From positions 310,001 to 374,000 of the forward strand of contig NZ_WRPN01000002.1 in the NCBI RefSeq assembly GCF_009746565.1: a DNA stretch of 64,000 nucleotides. The letters are read 5' to 3'. Positions within the stretch are counted from its first letter, which is position 1, and every line of letters begins with the position of its first letter. This DNA is from Mariniflexile maritimum. GTDB taxonomy: Bacteria > Bacteroidota > Bacteroidia > Flavobacteriales > Flavobacteriaceae. This document shows positions 42,884-51,587 of this stretch, in pieces. Under the pieces are notes generated by a model that searched no databases, was not told where the DNA came from, and saw nothing but the letters and a program-made list of their open reading frames with translations. The translations under genes and the position numbers were made by a program.

Positions 42884-44298
42884 AAAAAGTTATTGTTATT
42901 GGAGCAGGCCCAGCAGGACTTGCTTGTGCGTACCAACTTAGTAAACAAGGGGTTATGGTTACTGTTTTTGAAGCTAGTGATGCCGTAGGCGGTATGGCAA
43001 AAAGTTTTGATTTATGGGGCCAAAGAGTCGATTTGGGTCCTCACCGTTTTTTTTCGAACCAGAAAGAAATAAATGGGTTTTTCAAGGAACTAATACAGGA
43101 CGACTTTACTCTGGTCAATAGGCAAACGCGCATATTCTATAATGGCAAATATTTTCAATACCCTTTAAAATTTAGTAATGTGTTGCGAAACTTGTCGTTG
43201 GTAACCATATTTCAAATTCTATGGGATTATGCCATACAAACCATAAAACCAATTAAAAACCCAAAAAATCTGGAGGAATGGATAAGTAACCGTTTCGGAA
43301 AAAAACTATATACCATTTTTTTTAAACATTACAGCGAAAAACTTTGGGGCGTAAAATGTACACAAATAGATGCCGATTGGGCAGCCCAACGCATAAAAAC
43401 CTTATCGTTGACCCAAGCGGTAATTTCCGCTATTTTTAATAATAAGGGCAATAAGCACAAAACCTTGGTCGATCAATTTGCCTATCCAAAAAATGGTTCA
43501 GGAACTTTATACGAACGTGCTGCAAAAGCTATTGAAACCAACCACGGAAACGTACAATTAAACACACCAATTAAAAATGTTTTGGTTGATTCCAATGATA
43601 AGGTTTACGGCGTTGCCCTAACCGATGGATCTGTTGTAGAAGCAGATTATGTGGTTTCAACCATGCCGTTAACCCATTTGGTAAAAGGTTTTAATGAAGT
43701 GCCCAAGCAAGTAGAAGTAGCTATTCAATCCCTTTTCTTCAGAAATACCATTTTGGTGTATTTTGAGATAGAAGAAAAAGATTTATTTGAGGATAATTGG
43801 CTTTACATACATTCGCCAAACGTGAAATTAGGCCGAATTACAAATTTTAGAAATTGGTGCCCTTCATTGAATAAAGGAAAAAACGCAACCATACTGGCTT
43901 TAGAATATTGGTGCTTTGAAGCCGACCCCATCTGGTCGCAAAATGAAGATGACATTATTGATTTGGCTAAAGCCGAACTTTTAAGTATCAACCTCACGCC
44001 TAAAAAAACAACCATCATCAACGCTAAAATTGTTAAAGTGCCCAAATGCTATCCTGTGTACGAAACCGGGTATCAAGAAAAATTAGATGTTATCATAAAC
44101 TACTTAAAAAGGTATGAAAATTTAATGCCCATTGGCAGGTATGGATCGTTTAAATACAACAATCAAGACCACTCTATTTATATGGGACTTATGGCAGCAG
44201 AAAAAATTGTAAGTAACAACCCAATAGATTTGTGGGCCATAAATACAGATGATGCGTATCAAGAAAAAGGGGTGGTAAAAGATGTTTTGGCCCCTTAA
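42880..44298 (+). CDS. FAD-dependent oxidoreductase, UDP-galactopyranose-mutase-like
   Basis: 472 residues with the Rossmann fold KVIVIGAGPAGLACAYQLSK, then EASDAVGGMAKSFDLWGQRV and DLGPHRFFSNQKEI, the pattern of Glf-related and amine-oxidase-like flavoproteins used in sugar nucleotide chemistry. Further family stretches: KHYSEKLWGVKCTQIDADW, VVSTMPLTHLVKGF, and GRYGSFKYNNQDHSIYMGL near the C-terminus, where the flavin is gripped. It overlaps the membrane glycosyltransferase gene by four bases, so it may supply an activated sugar or process its product. The exact reaction is unknown. Confidence 0.87.
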   Translation: MKKVIVIGAGPAGLACAYQLSKQGVMVTVFEASDAVGGMAKSFDLWGQRVDLGPHRFFSNQKEINGFFKELIQDDFTLVNRQTRIFYNGKYFQYPLKFSNVLRNLSLVTIFQILWDYAIQTIKPIKNPKNLEEWISNRFGKKLYTIFFKHYSEKLWGVKCTQIDADWAAQRIKTLSLTQAVISAIFNNKGNKHKTLVDQFAYPKNGSGTLYERAAKAIETNHGNVQLNTPIKNVLVDSNDKVYGVALTDGSVVEADYVVSTMPLTHLVKGFNEVPKQVEVAIQSLFFRNTILVYFEIEEKDLFEDNWLYIHSPNVKLGRITNFRNWCPSLNKGKNATILALEYWCFEADPIWSQNEDDIIDLAKAELLSINLTPKKTTIINAKIVKVPKCYPVYETGYQEKLDVIINYLKRYENLMPIGRYGSFKYNNQDHSIYMGLMAAEKIVSNNPIDLWAINTDDAYQEKGVVKDVLAP

Positions 44299-44410
44299 TT
44301 TCTATCCATATACGGTCTCGGTTGCGCGCGTTAACACTTAACGTAGCGGTAAACACCAAACTGAAAATTGGCGACAATTTTCAAAAGTAGGCAATTATTT
44401 ATGGTCATTG

Positions 44411-45272
44411 TTTTAAGAGGTGTTTTTCTCATTCACTTGCTTAGTTTCAAAATCCGAAATGCACCTTGGATTACCAATAGAAAGACGATTGTTCCGATAA
44501 TCAAATCAGGTTTATTTGAATTCAAATAATTTACAAAAATTCCTGCAATTATTACTCCTAGATTTATAATCACGTCATTCGAGGTGAAAATCATACTTGC
44601 TTTGATATGTGCATCTTCTTTGCTTTTCGACTTTTGCAGAATGTAAAGACAAATTCCGTTTGCGATAAGTGCAAAAACCGAAACGATAATCATTGTTGAA
44701 AAATCGGGAAGTTTTTCGGCTCCAAAAAATCTTCTTAAAACTTCTATAAATCCAATAATTGCAAGTGTTATTTGAAAATATCCAGCAAGTTTGGCAATCC
44801 GCTTTTTCTTAATCAACGTTCCGCCAACCGCAATCAAGCTAATTCCGTAAACAAAACTGTCCGCAAGCATATCCAAACTATCGGCAACAAGTCCCATAGA
44901 TTTTGAGATAATGCCTGTTGTCATTTCGATTAGGAAAAAGGCAAAATTTATGACAAGTACAGACCAAAGTAGCTTTTTTTGGTTTGCGTTTTCATTAAAT
45001 TCCGTTTGGTCGGTCTGTTCCGTTGAGATTTTCTTTCCGCCTAAATTCAGTTCGATTATGGACTTTTCGATTTGGTCAATTTCTCCGCTGTGAAAAACGG
45101 TCAATTTTCGGTTAGGAATATCAAAGTCCAGATTCGCAATGCTCGAAATTCCGTCCAATTTCATTCGGATAAGATTTTCCTCAGAAGGACAGTCCATTTT
45201 GGTAATTTCAAATATTGTCTTTTTCACTCGGTTTGTTGGTTTTCCAGCATTACTTACAAAAACCTCTTAAAA
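44411..45272. repeat. 11-bp inverted repeats bracketing the CDF transporter gene
   Basis: TTTTAAGAGGT at 44411-44421 and its exact complement ACCTCTTAAAA at 45262-45272. The similarity extends weakly (GTTTTT-type tails). No target-site duplication or transposase is evident. Confidence 0.45.
44433..45227 (-). CDS. Cation diffusion facilitator with N-terminal HMA-like domain
   Basis: 264 residues. Residues 1-70 are a ferredoxin-like metal-binding domain in which the usual MxCxxC is reduced to MDCPSEEN (one Cys). Then six transmembrane segments of the CDF type: SMGLVADSLDMLADSFVYGI contains the metal-site aspartates (DSLDMLAD), and KASMIFTSNDVIINLGVI has the second set as SNDVI. It probably exports divalent metals. 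Start is GTG 45227, needed to include the HMA domain. The gene has 11-bp inverted repeats on both sides (44411-44421, 45262-45272), which may mark an insertion. Confidence 0.88.
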   Translation of the reverse strand: MKKTIFEITKMDCPSEENLIRMKLDGISSIANLDFDIPNRKLTVFHSGEIDQIEKSIIELNLGGKKISTEQTDQTEFNENANQKKLLWSVLVINFAFFLIEMTTGIISKSMGLVADSLDMLADSFVYGISLIAVGGTLIKKKRIAKLAGYFQITLAIIGFIEVLRRFFGAEKLPDFSTMIIVSVFALIANGICLYILQKSKSKEDAHIKASMIFTSNDVIINLGVIIAGIFVNYLNSNKPDLIIGTIVFLLVIQGAFRILKLSK

Positions 45273-45312
45273 TACCTTAAAAGCTTTTTTTAATATGTTT
45301 TCCATTAAAAAT

Positions 45313-46656
45313 TTAAACCACCCCTTGGGCTAACATGGCATCGGCCACCTTAACAAACCCAGCAATGTTGGCGCCTTTCACATAATCAATGTATCCTTCT
45401 TCCGTTTTTCCGTATTGGGTACACGCATCGTGAATGTTGCACATAATGTCTTTAAGTTTTAAATCCACTTCCTCTCGGGTCCAACTAAGGCGTAATGAAT
45501 TTTGGGTCATTTCTAATCCAGAAGTGGCAACACCGCCCGCGTTGGAAGCCTTACCGGGAGCGTACAATATTTTTGCTTTTTGAAACACACGTACAGCACC
45601 GAGCGTTGAGGGCATGTTGGCACCTTCGCTTACACAAAAACAGCCATTGTTTAAAAGTGTTTTGGCATCGTTTTCGTCAAGTTCGTTTTGTGTGGCACAT
45701 GGCATGGCAATATCACATTTTACTTCCCATGGTGTTTTGCCTTCAACGTATTTAGCATGAGGGTAAGTGTTTAGATATTCTTTTATTCTCGCCCGTTTTT
45801 CATTTTTTAATGCCATGATGTAAGTTAGCTTTTCGGTATCGATACCTTCAGCGTCATGAATGTAACCAGACGAATCGGACATGGTTAGTACTTTTGCGCC
45901 TAATTGAATGCATTTTTCTGCTGCATATTGCGCTACGTTTCCAGATCCTGAAATAACTATGTTTTTTCCCGTAAAGTTGTCGCCTTTGGTCTCAAGCATT
46001 TTTTGGGTAAAATAAACGGTTCCGTAACCAGTGGCTTCTGGCCGAATTAGTGAACCACCATAAGTCAGCCCCTTTCCTGTTAAAATGCCGGTAAACTCAT
46101 TTCGTAGTTTTTTGTACATTCCAAAAAGGAAACCTATTTCACGTGCACCCACGCCTATATCACCTGCGGGCACATCGGTATTGGGGCCAATATGTCTAAA
46201 TAGCTCGCTCATAAAGGCTTGGCAAAAACGCATAATCTCACCATCGCTCTTTCCTTTTGGGTCAAAATCACTTCCACCTTTTCCGCCACCCATGGGCAAA
46301 GTTGTTAAGCTGTTTTTAAATACTTGCTCAAATGCCAAAAACTTTAAAATACTCATGTTTACGGTAGGGTGAAAGCGTAAACCGCCTTTGTAAGGGCCAA
46401 TGGCCGAATTCATTTGGATTCTATAACCTCTATTTATCTGTATTTCTCCAGCATCATCAACCCAACATACCCGAAATGTTATGGCACGTTCAGGTTCAAC
46501 CATTCGCAATAACAAATTTTTTCCGTGGTAGGTCTTGTTCGAAACAATAAAGGGAATTAGGGTTTCTGCTACTTCCTCAACAGCTTGCAAAAACTCAGGT
46601 TCGTTAGCATTGCGTTCTTTAACCAGATCTAAAAAAGTTTCAACATTACTTTTCAT
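45313..46656 (-). CDS. gdhA: NADP-specific glutamate dehydrogenase
   Basis: Converts 2-oxoglutarate and ammonium to glutamate. The 447-residue hexameric-type enzyme has the substrate motif PMGGGKGGSDFDPKGKSDGE with catalytic lysine, FKNSLTTLPM before it, PAGDIGVGAREIGFLFGMYK, the dinucleotide-binding VISGSGNVAQYAAEK, and CVSEGANMPST. A -7 box at 46862-46869 predicts a leader of about 200 bases, unusually long. It is divergent from the next envelope gene and stands alone. Confidence 0.97.
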   Translation of the reverse strand: MKSNVETFLDLVKERNANEPEFLQAVEEVAETLIPFIVSNKTYHGKNLLLRMVEPERAITFRVCWVDDAGEIQINRGYRIQMNSAIGPYKGGLRFHPTVNMSILKFLAFEQVFKNSLTTLPMGGGKGGSDFDPKGKSDGEIMRFCQAFMSELFRHIGPNTDVPAGDIGVGAREIGFLFGMYKKLRNEFTGILTGKGLTYGGSLIRPEATGYGTVYFTQKMLETKGDNFTGKNIVISGSGNVAQYAAEKCIQLGAKVLTMSDSSGYIHDAEGIDTEKLTYIMALKNEKRARIKEYLNTYPHAKYVEGKTPWEVKCDIAMPCATQNELDENDAKTLLNNGCFCVSEGANMPSTLGAVRVFQKAKILYAPGKASNAGGVATSGLEMTQNSLRLSWTREEVDLKLKDIMCNIHDACTQYGKTEEGYIDYVKGANIAGFVKVADAMLAQGVV

Positions 46657-46861
46657 TTGTTTAGTATTTATTTAAGATTGACAGAACATCTTACTAAACA
46701 ATATTCCTTACTTAATAGTCTTTTAAAGATGCTCAATTGATTTATTTTTGTTTTTTGATTAAGCGCTGACGCGTGATTAAAAATTAAAATAGACCACAAT
46801 AAGTTTTAATAAACCAATCTTAAGAATGCATTAAAAAAATGGGCTATAAAATTTTCCAATA

Positions 46862-46869
46862 CAAATATA
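46862..46869 (-). promoter_or_regulatory. Probable gdhA -7 box, far upstream
   Basis: Minus strand TATATTTG is an exact consensus match, about 205 bases before the gdhA start. No other good box is nearer. No clean -33 TTG. Confidence 0.4.
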
Positions 46870-46950
46870 CGTTATCTATAAAAATAACCGTATTTTTTTT
46901 ATGTTTCACTCTCAATAATTCGATTATGGTTGGCCTAGGTTTTTAAATGT

Positions 46951-46980
46951 TTGTTTGTTTGCCTAGTTTTTATATATTTG
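46951..46980 (+). promoter_or_regulatory. Promoter of the envelope protein gene at 47015
   Basis: TTG at 46951-46953, 19 bases, TATATTTG at 46973-46980: a full-consensus Bacteroidota promoter, 34 bases before the ATG. Together with 46862-46869 it accounts for the 46657-47014 gap, in which no gene is seen. Confidence 0.7.
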
Positions 46981-47014
46981 TTAATATTAATGCCTCAAAA
47001 TACAGTGTTATATT

Positions 47015-47845
47015 ATGCTAAACTATAAACGGTTAGCTTCGGTTTTTTGCCTTTTCGTTTTCTATCAAACGGCATTCTCTCAATTAGGCTTTTCACATGA
47101 AATAGGCATTGTTGCTGGCCCCGTTCAATTTAGATCCGATTTTGGTAGCAGCAATGAATTTGAAACCAACTTTAAAAATTCCGGAATTGGCATTGGTATT
47201 GTTCACTATATAAATTTTTCGTACCGAGCAGATTGTAACTGCTATACTACCGATACTTACTTTAACGACCACTTTAAGATACGAAACGAAGTTTCATGGA
47301 ACAAAACAAACCTGGACCACCATGGGTTTTGGGTACAACCCGATAAGGTAAGCGTTCAGGCAGACCAACTGAGAGGGCATCATGGTGTTGCCGAAAATTT
47401 TGATATTGGTACACAGTTAGAGTATTTCCCCATGAGCATCCGTTCTTTTCAAGCCTTTGGCCATCGGGTCGCGCCTTATGCAAGTCTTGGGGTGCATTAT
47501 ACCTCTTTTAACCCCAAAGCGAGCACAACTTTTAACAATCCGGATCCAAGTGCCTATGGCGATGTTTTTAACCGCACCAACATTTATTCGTACTGGTTCG
47601 ATAATTTTCCTGTGGGCAGTGGTACCTATCCTATTAATGTCGATGGCGGAAGCACATGGTCCACGGTTGCCAGTGTAGGGATGCGTTACAAACTTGACAA
47701 GTTATCCGATTTATTGGTCGATTTTAGAGGGCAATATTTTTTTAACGATTGGGTTGATGGCCTGAACCACAACTGGCGAAATTACGATAAGAATAACGAC
47801 TGGCTGCTCTGGCTTAATGTTGGGTATATTTACTATTTGGATTAA
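47015..47845 (+). CDS. Exported beta-rich protein of unknown function next to gdhA
   Basis: 276 residues. A signal peptide (MLNYKRLASVFCLFVFYQTA to FSQ) precedes an aromatic- and Asn-rich mature part with alternating strands (GFSHEIGIVAGPVQFRSDFG, VAPYASLGVHYTSFNPKAS) and a C-terminus GYIYYLD, suggesting an outer membrane barrel. Two cysteines occur as DCNCYT. Homologues in flavobacteria carry the family name THC0290_0291 and are sometimes mislabelled glutamate dehydrogenase because of this neighbourhood; there is no dehydrogenase domain. Function unknown. Confidence 0.78.
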   Translation: MLNYKRLASVFCLFVFYQTAFSQLGFSHEIGIVAGPVQFRSDFGSSNEFETNFKNSGIGIGIVHYINFSYRADCNCYTTDTYFNDHFKIRNEVSWNKTNLDHHGFWVQPDKVSVQADQLRGHHGVAENFDIGTQLEYFPMSIRSFQAFGHRVAPYASLGVHYTSFNPKASTTFNNPDPSAYGDVFNRTNIYSYWFDNFPVGSGTYPINVDGGSTWSTVASVGMRYKLDKLSDLLVDFRGQYFFNDWVDGLNHNWRNYDKNNDWLLWLNVGYIYYLD

Positions 47846-47926
47846 AGAAATTAGTATTAAAGCATCTTTTTTGTGCCATATTGTAAAAAGCAATATGTAC
47901 CTTTAAGGAAGGTAAATATCTAACCC

Positions 47927-48643
47927 ATGCTTTTTAAAAAACACCTAGTTGTTGTTCTGTGTCTTCTTTTTTATTCCTGCAACCAGGAATTAAAAACAAC
48001 ATTTTCTGAAGTTGAAATTACTACCGAAACCAATACGTTGGTAACGGTTAATATTCCTAAAGCCTTCGGAAATCCAACGATTTCAAACAACATCAATTTC
48101 GAGATTAATAAACAAGTAATCAATGCTTTGCAGGTTGGTGAGCCAAATAGCGCAACATTGTCATCCGTAGAAGAAAGCATCCATGCATTTAATAATGAAT
48201 ACCAAACATTCAGCAAGGAATATCCTGAGGTTTCCATGCCCTGGGAAGCCCAAATTGATGGCGAATTACTGTTTCAATCGGATGAAATAATAAGTGTTTC
48301 TATTACCTCGTACCTGAATACGGGAGGTGCTCATGGCAATACCGTGATTGTGTTTTTAAATTTTGATGCGCAAACGGGAAAACGTATCAAAAATGCCGAT
48401 TTAATAACAGATGAAGCAGGTTTTAAAAAGTTGGCAGCCTCGTATTTTGAAAGGAATCTTACGGCCGATTCGGTTCTTTTTAAGTCCGATGGTTTCCAAT
48501 TGCCCGAAAATATGGGTTATGTAGATGAGGGCATCCATTTACTCTATAACACCTATGAAATAGCTCCTTACACCACGGGCGTCATCGAGTTTACCATTCC
48601 TTTTAAAGAGGCGGGTTCCTTTCTAGCTTTTAATGGCTCGTAA
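47927..48643 (+). CDS. Lipoprotein with DUF4163/DUF3298 (PdaC/RsiV-like) domains
   Basis: 238 residues. Lipoprotein signal with LFYSC (Cys 19). Then a DUF4163-type region (residues about 30-130, FEINKQVINALQ) and DUF3298 (about 135-235, TSYLNTGGAHGNTVIVFLNF, IHLLYNTYEIAPYTTGVIEF). The same pair occurs in RsiV, where it binds lysozyme, and beside the PdaC deacetylase domain; here neither an anti-sigma helix nor deacetylase is attached. A role in sensing or binding peptidoglycan-active proteins is possible. Its end overlaps the convergent DinB gene by 21 bases. Confidence 0.88.
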   Translation: MLFKKHLVVVLCLLFYSCNQELKTTFSEVEITTETNTLVTVNIPKAFGNPTISNNINFEINKQVINALQVGEPNSATLSSVEESIHAFNNEYQTFSKEYPEVSMPWEAQIDGELLFQSDEIISVSITSYLNTGGAHGNTVIVFLNFDAQTGKRIKNADLITDEAGFKKLAASYFERNLTADSVLFKSDGFQLPENMGYVDEGIHLLYNTYEIAPYTTGVIEFTIPFKEAGSFLAFNGS

Positions 48644-49087
48644 TAGTGCCATGACATAGCCCAAATGCATCCCTTCATGGAACAGGATGAATTGAAACGC
48701 TTCGTCAATATTGGTTAAGGTGTTTCCGGTGGTTGAAACGGTGTAGGTTTCGTAATTTTTAAACAATCCGTTTTTATAATCCTCAGTGGTTTTTTCAATA
48801 GTAGAAAAAAGTAATGCTTTGAGTTTGTTAACTTCAGCCTGTGTTGCATTTTTTTCGGGTTTGCTCCCTTTTTTGTAGGCCTCAACAAGCGTATTGTCTA
48901 TCATCATTGGTAAACCGGATAATTTATAGGCCAAAAGCTGTTGGGTTACAACAATATGGCCAATATTCCAAATTATATTGTTGTTGAAACCTTGGGGTAT
49001 TTTATTCAAATCTTCCAAAGAAGTGGTTTCTAAATACTTGCTAAAAAATCGACGGGTGTTTGGCAGTACTGCTAGTGTAAAATGCAT
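48623..49087 (-). CDS. DinB family metal-binding protein
   Basis: 154 residues forming a four-helix bundle. The putative metal-binding histidines are His 44 (WNIGHIVVTQ), His 137 and His 141 (FHEGMHLGYV). DinB-like proteins include thiol transferases (bacillithiol, mycothiol) and proteins of unknown role. The three-histidine site is intact. The 3' end overlaps the neighbouring lipoprotein gene on the opposite strand, an unusual but not rare convergent overlap. Confidence 0.9.
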   Translation of the reverse strand: MHFTLAVLPNTRRFFSKYLETTSLEDLNKIPQGFNNNIIWNIGHIVVTQQLLAYKLSGLPMMIDNTLVEAYKKGSKPEKNATQAEVNKLKALLFSTIEKTTEDYKNGLFKNYETYTVSTTGNTLTNIDEAFQFILFHEGMHLGYVMALLRAIKS

Positions 49088-49156
49088 GTGATTATTTTTT
49101 TGTAAAAATAGTTAAATGGTTAAAATTACTTTATTTTGTTCAAAAAGATAAATAAC

Positions 49157-49516
49157 ATGAAAAAAGTCTATTATTTAAAAACGTGTAGCACCTGTATCAG
49201 GATTTTGAAAGAATTGAATTTACCTTCTGGGTTTGAGCTGCAGGATATAAAAACTGAGGCCATTACCGTGAAGCAATTGGAAGCGATGCATGCACTTGCG
49301 GGCAGTTATGAGGCACTTTTTAGTAAACGCTCTAATCTGTACAAAGCCATGGGGCTAAAAGACCAAAAACTTGAAGAGCGCGATTATAAACATTATATTT
49401 TGGAACATTATACGTTTTTAAGCAGGCCGGTTATAATTTTGGATGAAGCTATTTTTATTGGAAACTCGAAAGCGGTCGTGGAAGCTGCCAAAGAAGCTAT
49501 TGCAAAAATAAAATGA
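49157..49516 (+). CDS. ArsC/Spx-family thioredoxin-like protein
   Basis: 119 residues starting MKKVYYLKTCSTCIRILKEL, with a CSTC redox motif in the ArsC position, followed by the family pattern IKTEAITVKQLEAMHALAG, SKRSNLYKAMGL and SRPVIILDEAIFIGNSK. ArsC-type proteins reduce arsenate with glutaredoxin or act as Spx-like regulators; the motif here has a second cysteine three residues after the first, unlike the single-cysteine plasmid ArsC. No arsenic genes are nearby, so arsenate reduction is not claimed. I take ATG 49157, not the seven-codon-longer frame. Confidence 0.88.
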   Translation: MKKVYYLKTCSTCIRILKELNLPSGFELQDIKTEAITVKQLEAMHALAGSYEALFSKRSNLYKAMGLKDQKLEERDYKHYILEHYTFLSRPVIILDEAIFIGNSKAVVEAAKEAIAKIK

Positions 49517-49518
49517 TG

Positions 49519-49590
49519 TGACTCCACCAAGATTCGAACTTGGATCTAAAGTTTAGGAAACTTTTGTTCTATCCCTTGAACTATGGAGCC
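49519..49590 (-). tRNA. tRNA-Arg (anticodon CCU)
   Basis: A 72-base cloverleaf on the minus strand. Acceptor arms GGCTCCA and TGGAGTC pair with one G-U; the D stem is GTTC/GAAC; the anticodon stem AAAGT/ACTTT holds loop TTCCTAA with anticodon CCT; the T arm is CCAAG-TTCGAAT-CTTGG. The 3' CCA is not encoded. It reads AGG codons. No terminator or attachment-site duplication is visible next to it. Confidence 0.96.
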
Positions 49591-49740
49591 AAAAAGCATG
49601 GGATGAATGCTTCAGGCCCCAAATATAATAGGTTTTATAAAATTAGCAGCCATGTTGGCACTTAAAAAATGCGTTAATTATTGTTATTTTTTAATTTGTA
49701 TGGTACTCTTTTTTTATGAGAATGGACGTTTTTTTGTTAA

Positions 49741-51381
49741 TTAGAATAATTTCTTGTAGTAGTCATCGGCCATTCTGTGGCTTGTAAATGCAGGAATAAC
49801 ATCGTCCATGGCCTTGAACACAATATTCTGCCAAGTATCCGGGCGGTCATAATACGTTGGAATTACTTTGTTTTCTAAAATATCAAATAAATTGTTTGTG
49901 TCTATTTTATCTTGTTCCCATGTTGGTAAGTTATGGTCTAGGGCAGGTAAAACAAAACAGTTTTTGGTGTCTTTTTCAAATTCTGGAATCCAACCATCAT
50001 TAGTCGAAACGTTTACCGAACCGTTCATTGCGGCCGTCATGCCACTGGTTCCGGAAGCTTCTCTTGTAATGCGTGGTGTATTTAACCAAACATCCGAACC
50101 ACATTTCAGCTTTTTGGAGAGCTCAATTTCATAACCAATCAATACAGCAAGATTTGGCTTGTTTTTAGACTGGTGAATTAAATGGTTAAATAGGTCGATG
50201 GCCCCATAATCAAACGGATAGGGTTTTCCTGCCCAAATAATTTGAACGGGATATGTTTCATTGGTAATTAATTGCATAAAGCGATTAAAATCATGCAATA
50301 GTAAATCGGCTCTTTTGTAGCCAGCAAAACGGCGCGCCCATACAAAGGTCAACACCTTTGGGTCAAACTTCTTTCCGGTTTGCTCAAAAACCTCCTTAAA
50401 CAAATCGTTTTTCAAATCTGTTTTCCTTTTTTTGTAGGTATGGACGTTTTTGGCTATCCATGCGTTATTAATGACATCATCTTGCCAGAATTTTTGATTT
50501 TGGGCGTTTGTAATCGGGATAATTTCGCATATTCCAGGATAGTCTTTCCACATAGCGTTGGCTACTTTGGCATGAAGCTTTGAAACCCCATTTGCTTTTT
50601 TGGCCATTCGCAATGCGGAAACGGTGTAATTGATCATGCCGCCATTAACCATTTCATTTTCAAGTTCTTCATCAGAAAGTGTTCTGCCAAAAAAACCACA
50701 TCTGTTTAGGTGGCGTGCTTCCCGTTCTTCATTCCCAGCTATTTCGGGGGTGTGGGTTGTAAACACCATCTGGTTTTTTGTTATGCCTCGATCTCTTAAA
50801 TAATAAAATGCAGGTAAAGCATGGCCTTCATTTAAGTGGTAGGTATCTGCTCCGCCCAAGGCTTCCACAACCTTGGCTCCACCTATTCCCAATACAATGC
50901 TTTGGGAAACACGAGTAACCGGGTTGTTGTCGTATAGATGATTAGTGATGGTTCTGGACAAATGGTCGTTGCCGTCAACGTCCGTACTCAAAAAATACAT
51001 TGGAACGGTTCCAAAAACCTCGGGCTTTAAAACATAGGCCCTTACTTTTACATGTGGGTTGTCGTGAAGTTTAATTTGCACTTCAATTCCTGTATCTTCC
51101 AAAAAATCAAAGTGCTTTATGTTGAAATCGGTTTTCAAGGTTTGGTCTTCATTTCTCGCTTGGTCGTAATAGCCATATTTCCAGAGCATGCCAATACCAA
51201 TCATGTTTTGTTTTAGCTCATAGCCCGAACGCATGTGGGAGCCTGCCAAAAAGCCCAATCCTCCAGAGTAAATGTTAAACGATTGGTCTATTCCGAATTC
51301 CATACTAAAATAGGCTACTTTTTTGCTGTATTTTTTTGTTGGGGTATAAGGGTGATGCCAGTTGCTGTATGTATGTTGCAT
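49741..51381 (-). CDS. Alpha-glucan phosphorylase homologue lacking the cofactor lysine
   Basis: 546 residues related to the short GT35 alpha-glucan phosphorylases: VAYFSMEFGIDQSFNIYSGG, LGFLAGSHMRSG, HLNEGHALPAFYYL, VFTTHTPEIAGNEE, FVWARRFAGYKRADLLL, and GYEIELSKKLKCGSDVWLN. The C-terminal signature reads REASGTSGMTAAMNGSVNVS; in working phosphorylases the residue after GM or NM is the lysine that holds pyridoxal phosphate, here Thr 449 (codon ACG). It may therefore not be a PLP phosphorylase. No other glycogen genes are nearby. The tRNA-Arg follows on the same strand. Family certain, activity uncertain. Confidence 0.9.
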   Translation of the reverse strand: MQHTYSNWHHPYTPTKKYSKKVAYFSMEFGIDQSFNIYSGGLGFLAGSHMRSGYELKQNMIGIGMLWKYGYYDQARNEDQTLKTDFNIKHFDFLEDTGIEVQIKLHDNPHVKVRAYVLKPEVFGTVPMYFLSTDVDGNDHLSRTITNHLYDNNPVTRVSQSIVLGIGGAKVVEALGGADTYHLNEGHALPAFYYLRDRGITKNQMVFTTHTPEIAGNEEREARHLNRCGFFGRTLSDEELENEMVNGGMINYTVSALRMAKKANGVSKLHAKVANAMWKDYPGICEIIPITNAQNQKFWQDDVINNAWIAKNVHTYKKRKTDLKNDLFKEVFEQTGKKFDPKVLTFVWARRFAGYKRADLLLHDFNRFMQLITNETYPVQIIWAGKPYPFDYGAIDLFNHLIHQSKNKPNLAVLIGYEIELSKKLKCGSDVWLNTPRITREASGTSGMTAAMNGSVNVSTNDGWIPEFEKDTKNCFVLPALDHNLPTWEQDKIDTNNLFDILENKVIPTYYDRPDTWQNIVFKAMDDVIPAFTSHRMADDYYKKLF

Positions 51382-51485
51382 AATAAAACGATAATGAAAA
51401 TGAAAGAGTAAAAGTAGTGAAAAACAGTTGCTTTTTCGATGCTATTTAGTGTTGAAGGTTGGTTTTTTTGTAATTTTTATCAATT

Positions 51486-51587
51486 ATAAATACTATAAAA
51501 AAACGAAATTGAAGCAAAAAAAAGTGAGCCACCACAGCTCACTTTTACCAACTAAACTAAATATGACATTAAACTAATTATTAATGA
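51486..51587. repeat. Direct repeat copy 1 (gene end plus terminator)
   Basis: About 102 bases containing the last codons of the secreted-protein gene and its terminator. It recurs at 52443-52545 with only a few substitutions and one A-run length change. Confidence 0.92.
51516..51546 (-). terminator. Terminator of the secreted-protein gene
   Basis: AAAAGTGAGC (51520-51529) pairs with GCTCACTTTT (51537-51546), loop CACCACA, followed on the minus strand by eight T. Confidence 0.92.

Noticed and set aside
49519-49590. tRNA-Arg as an integration site for a mobile island
   Set aside because: No integrase and no duplicated tRNA end were seen in the flanks within the window.
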